Assembly: GCA_021793055.1 (NCBI GenBank)
Contig: JAJYTL010000036.1
Coordinates: 1-15,733, forward strand
Origin: Pseudomonadota bacterium
GTDB lineage: Bacteria; Pseudomonadota; Alphaproteobacteria; Ferrovibrionales; Ferrovibrionaceae
Reading direction: 5' to 3'
Length of the DNA stretch: 15,733 nucleotides
This document shows positions 14,160-15,733 of this stretch, in pieces. The translations under genes were made by a program, and so were the position numbers. Position 1 is the first letter of the stretch; each line of letters opens with the position of its first letter. Under the pieces are notes generated by a model. That model saw nothing but the letters and a program-made list of their open reading frames with translations, did no database searches and was not told the origin of the DNA.

Positions 14160-14773
14160 TGGAAAAGTTCGTCACCCTCGAGGCTGTCGCCGCGCCGATG
14201 ATGCGCGTCAACGTCAATACCGACGTCATCATCCCGATCGACCGCCTGGTCTTTCTCGATCGCAAGGAACTCGGGCCTTACGCGCTGGAGCCGCTGCGCT
14301 ATCTCGCGCCGGGCCAGGAAAACCCCGAGTTCATCCTGAATCGGCCCGGCTACCGCAATGCCCGCATCCTCATCGCCGGCGCCAACTTCGGTTGCGGCTC
14401 GTCGCGCGAGGGCGCGGTCTGGGCGCTCGAGCGTTTCGGCATCCGCTGCCTGATCGCGCCGAGCTACGGCGATATCTTTTTCAACAATTGTTTCAAGAAT
14501 GGCGTCTTGCCGATCGTCCTGCCGTCCGAGACCGTCGACCAGCTCGCGGCCGAGGCCGAGGCGGCGAACGGCGGGCGGCCGTTCCGGATCGATCTCGAGG
14601 CGGAGCGCATCCGCACGCCGGGCGGACGCGAGATCGCCTTCGCCACCGATCCGGCGAACCGCGAAGCGCTGCTCCAGGGCCTCGATGAAATCACCATGAC
14701 CTTGCGCCGCGACGCCGAGATCGCCGCCTTCGAGGCGGAAAACCGCGCGGCCCGGCCGTGGATCTACGTCTGA
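14159..14773 (+). CDS. leuD: 3-isopropylmalate dehydratase small subunit-like protein
   Basis: A 204-residue swivel-domain subunit, close to E. coli LeuD (201). NVNTDVIIP (18-26) and NFGCGSSRE (76-84) are the family signatures, followed by IAPSYGDIFFNNCFKNGVLPI. Departures from common LeuD: the usual KQFL after the DxIIP motif is IDRL (27-30), and the His of SSREHAPWAL is Gly (G85 in SSREGAVWAL). These residues lie near the active-site face in the family, so substrate preference may differ. Its ATG shares one base with the preceding TGA (14157-14161), which indicates tight translational coupling and a heterodimer with the large subunit. The assignment to the LeuD family is firm; the leucine role is less so. 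Confidence 0.83.
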   Translation: MEKFVTLEAVAAPMMRVNVNTDVIIPIDRLVFLDRKELGPYALEPLRYLAPGQENPEFILNRPGYRNARILIAGANFGCGSSREGAVWALERFGIRCLIAPSYGDIFFNNCFKNGVLPIVLPSETVDQLAAEAEAANGGRPFRIDLEAERIRTPGGREIAFATDPANREALLQGLDEITMTLRRDAEIAAFEAENRAARPWIYV

Positions 14774-14818
14774 CAGCGCCTGCGGGCCGCAACGACACGG
14801 CAACAAAGTGAGGGGGAA

Positions 14819-15733
14819 ATGACGGGTCGATTGATGATTCTGCCGGGCGATGGCGTCGGCCCGGAAGTGGTCGCCGAGGCGAAGAAGGCCTTGGCTTGGT
14901 TTGATCGGCGGTCTTCCCTGGGCATCGCCGTGCGCGAGGAGCCATTCGGCATGGCGGCCTTCCGCCGCGACGGCGAATTGCTGAGCGATCGCCTGCTCGC
15001 CGATATCCTGGCCTCCGACGTCGTCCTGTTCGGCGCCATCGGCGGCCCGGAATACGAGGCGCTTCACGCCTCGGTGCGCCGGCGCGACAGCCTTTTGCGC
15101 GTGCGCCAGGAACTTGGCCTCTTCGCCAACATCCGGCCGATCAAGGCGCTCGACGCGCTGTCCGATATCTCGCCGTTGAAGAAGGAAGTCACCAGCGGCG
15201 TCGATCTCGTGATCGTACGTGAGCTCGCGGGCGGCATCTATTTCGGCGACCCGCACGGCATCGAAACGCTGGCCGACGGCACCGCGCGGGCCGTCAACAC
15301 CGATGTCTACACCACGCCGGAAATCCGCCGCATCGCGCGCATCGCCTTCGAGATGGCCGGCATGCGGCGCAACGACGTCACCTCGGTCGACAAGGCGAAC
15401 GTGATGGACGTGAGCGAGCTCTGGCGCCGCGAGGTGACCGCGCTCCACGCCAAGGAATTTTCGGCCGTCAAGCTGCGCCACCTCTATATCGACAACTGCG
15501 CCATGCAGGTCGTTCTCAACCCGCGCCAGTTCGACGTCGTGGTCACCTCCAACATGTTCGGCGACATCCTCTCGGACTGCGCCGGCGCCATCGCGGGCTC
15601 GCTCGGCATGCTGCCTTCGGCCTCGTTCTCGGAGCCCGGCGCGAACGGCAAGCGCAAGGCGCTCTATGAGCCGATCCACGGCAGCGCCCCCGACATCGCG
15701 GGCCAGGGCATCGCCAATCCGACCGGCACGAGA
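14819..15733 (+). CDS. leuB: 3-isopropylmalate dehydrogenase-like protein, 3' end cut by the window
   Basis: 305 residues of a metal-dependent beta-decarboxylating dehydrogenase, running to the window edge with perhaps 55-65 residues missing. Seen: ILPGDGVGPEV (7-17), GLFANIRPIKAL, VIVRELAGGIYFG with Y141, VDKANVMDVSELWR with K192, FDVVVTSNMFGDILSD with the metal-binding aspartates, and YEPIHGSAPDIAG. The Leu-Leu pair before the substrate arginine (DSLLRVRQELGLFANIRP) fits LeuB, but the glutamate common just before it is replaced by Arg/Asp (RRRDSLL). It would oxidise and decarboxylate the product of the preceding dehydratase. AGGGGG lies 2-3 bases before the ATG, 45 bases after leuD. Alternatives are a D-malate/tartrate-type or other 3-alkylmalate dehydrogenase. 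Confidence 0.82.
   Translation, partial: MTGRLMILPGDGVGPEVVAEAKKALAWFDRRSSLGIAVREEPFGMAAFRRDGELLSDRLLADILASDVVLFGAIGGPEYEALHASVRRRDSLLRVRQELGLFANIRPIKALDALSDISPLKKEVTSGVDLVIVRELAGGIYFGDPHGIETLADGTARAVNTDVYTTPEIRRIARIAFEMAGMRRNDVTSVDKANVMDVSELWRREVTALHAKEFSAVKLRHLYIDNCAMQVVLNPRQFDVVVTSNMFGDILSDCAGAIAGSLGMLPSASFSEPGANGKRKALYEPIHGSAPDIAGQGIANPTGTR

Noticed and set aside
14054..15679. Open frame of 541 codons on the minus strand opposite the leuCDB-like genes
   Set aside because: Antisense to three recognised genes, with no family resemblance and no start signal.
1..15733. Mobile elements, phage genes, CRISPR arrays, toxin-antitoxin pairs, tRNA or rRNA genes
   Set aside because: No spaced direct repeats, transposase or integrase motifs, or RNA gene signatures were seen; nearly all sequence is explained by recognised housekeeping genes.

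Overview
This 15.7 kb window is a GC-rich piece of a bacterial chromosome, most likely from an alphaproteobacterium of Rhodospirillales type. The evidence is protein similarity judged by eye (FabG, UvrD with a Tudor-like tail, bS6 with a charged tail) and gene order: fabD-fabG-acpP-fabF-mltG on the minus strand, divergent from rpsF-rpsR-DUF2232-rplI. The content is mainly housekeeping. I see no phage, insertion sequence, CRISPR array, tRNA or rRNA. No gene-free stretch exceeds 300 bases; the longest is the 245-base divergent promoter region at 8827-9071.

Left part (1-4256): the last 46 codons of a 3-hydroxyacyl-CoA dehydrogenase (FadB/FadJ-like) face a complete type II haloacid dehalogenase on the minus strand. 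Divergent from the dehalogenase is a UvrD/PcrA-type helicase gene interrupted in frame by TAG at 2699-2701, between the family's motifs IV and V. A GGAAGG sequence followed by GTG lies just after the stop, so the second part could be translated separately. prmA, the ribosomal protein L11 methyltransferase gene, follows after 7 bases.

Middle part (4299-8826, minus strand): fabD, fabG, acpP, fabF and mltG form a likely operon read from a good sigma-70-like promoter at 8868-8895. The first four supply malonyl transfer, ketoacyl reduction, the acyl carrier and condensation for type II fatty-acid synthesis. MltG cuts nascent peptidoglycan, so membrane and wall growth are encoded together. A 12-bp perfect palindrome lies just upstream of acpP.

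Right part (8957-15733, plus strand): a promoter and a hairpin-rich leader precede rpsF-rpsR-DUF2232-rplI, which ends in a GC-rich stem-loop. Then comes cfa (cyclopropane fatty acid synthase) with its own candidate promoter, followed by a tightly packed trio: a LeuC-like large subunit, a LeuD-like small subunit and a LeuB-like dehydrogenase cut by the window end. The trio keeps its catalytic residues but departs from ordinary leucine-pathway enzymes at several conserved positions, so it may be a paralogous set with another 2-hydroxyacid substrate.

The items most worth a second look are the interrupted helicase, the divergent leuCDB-like set, the rpsF leader, the palindrome before acpP, and the Asn-to-Asp change in the FabG catalytic tetrad.
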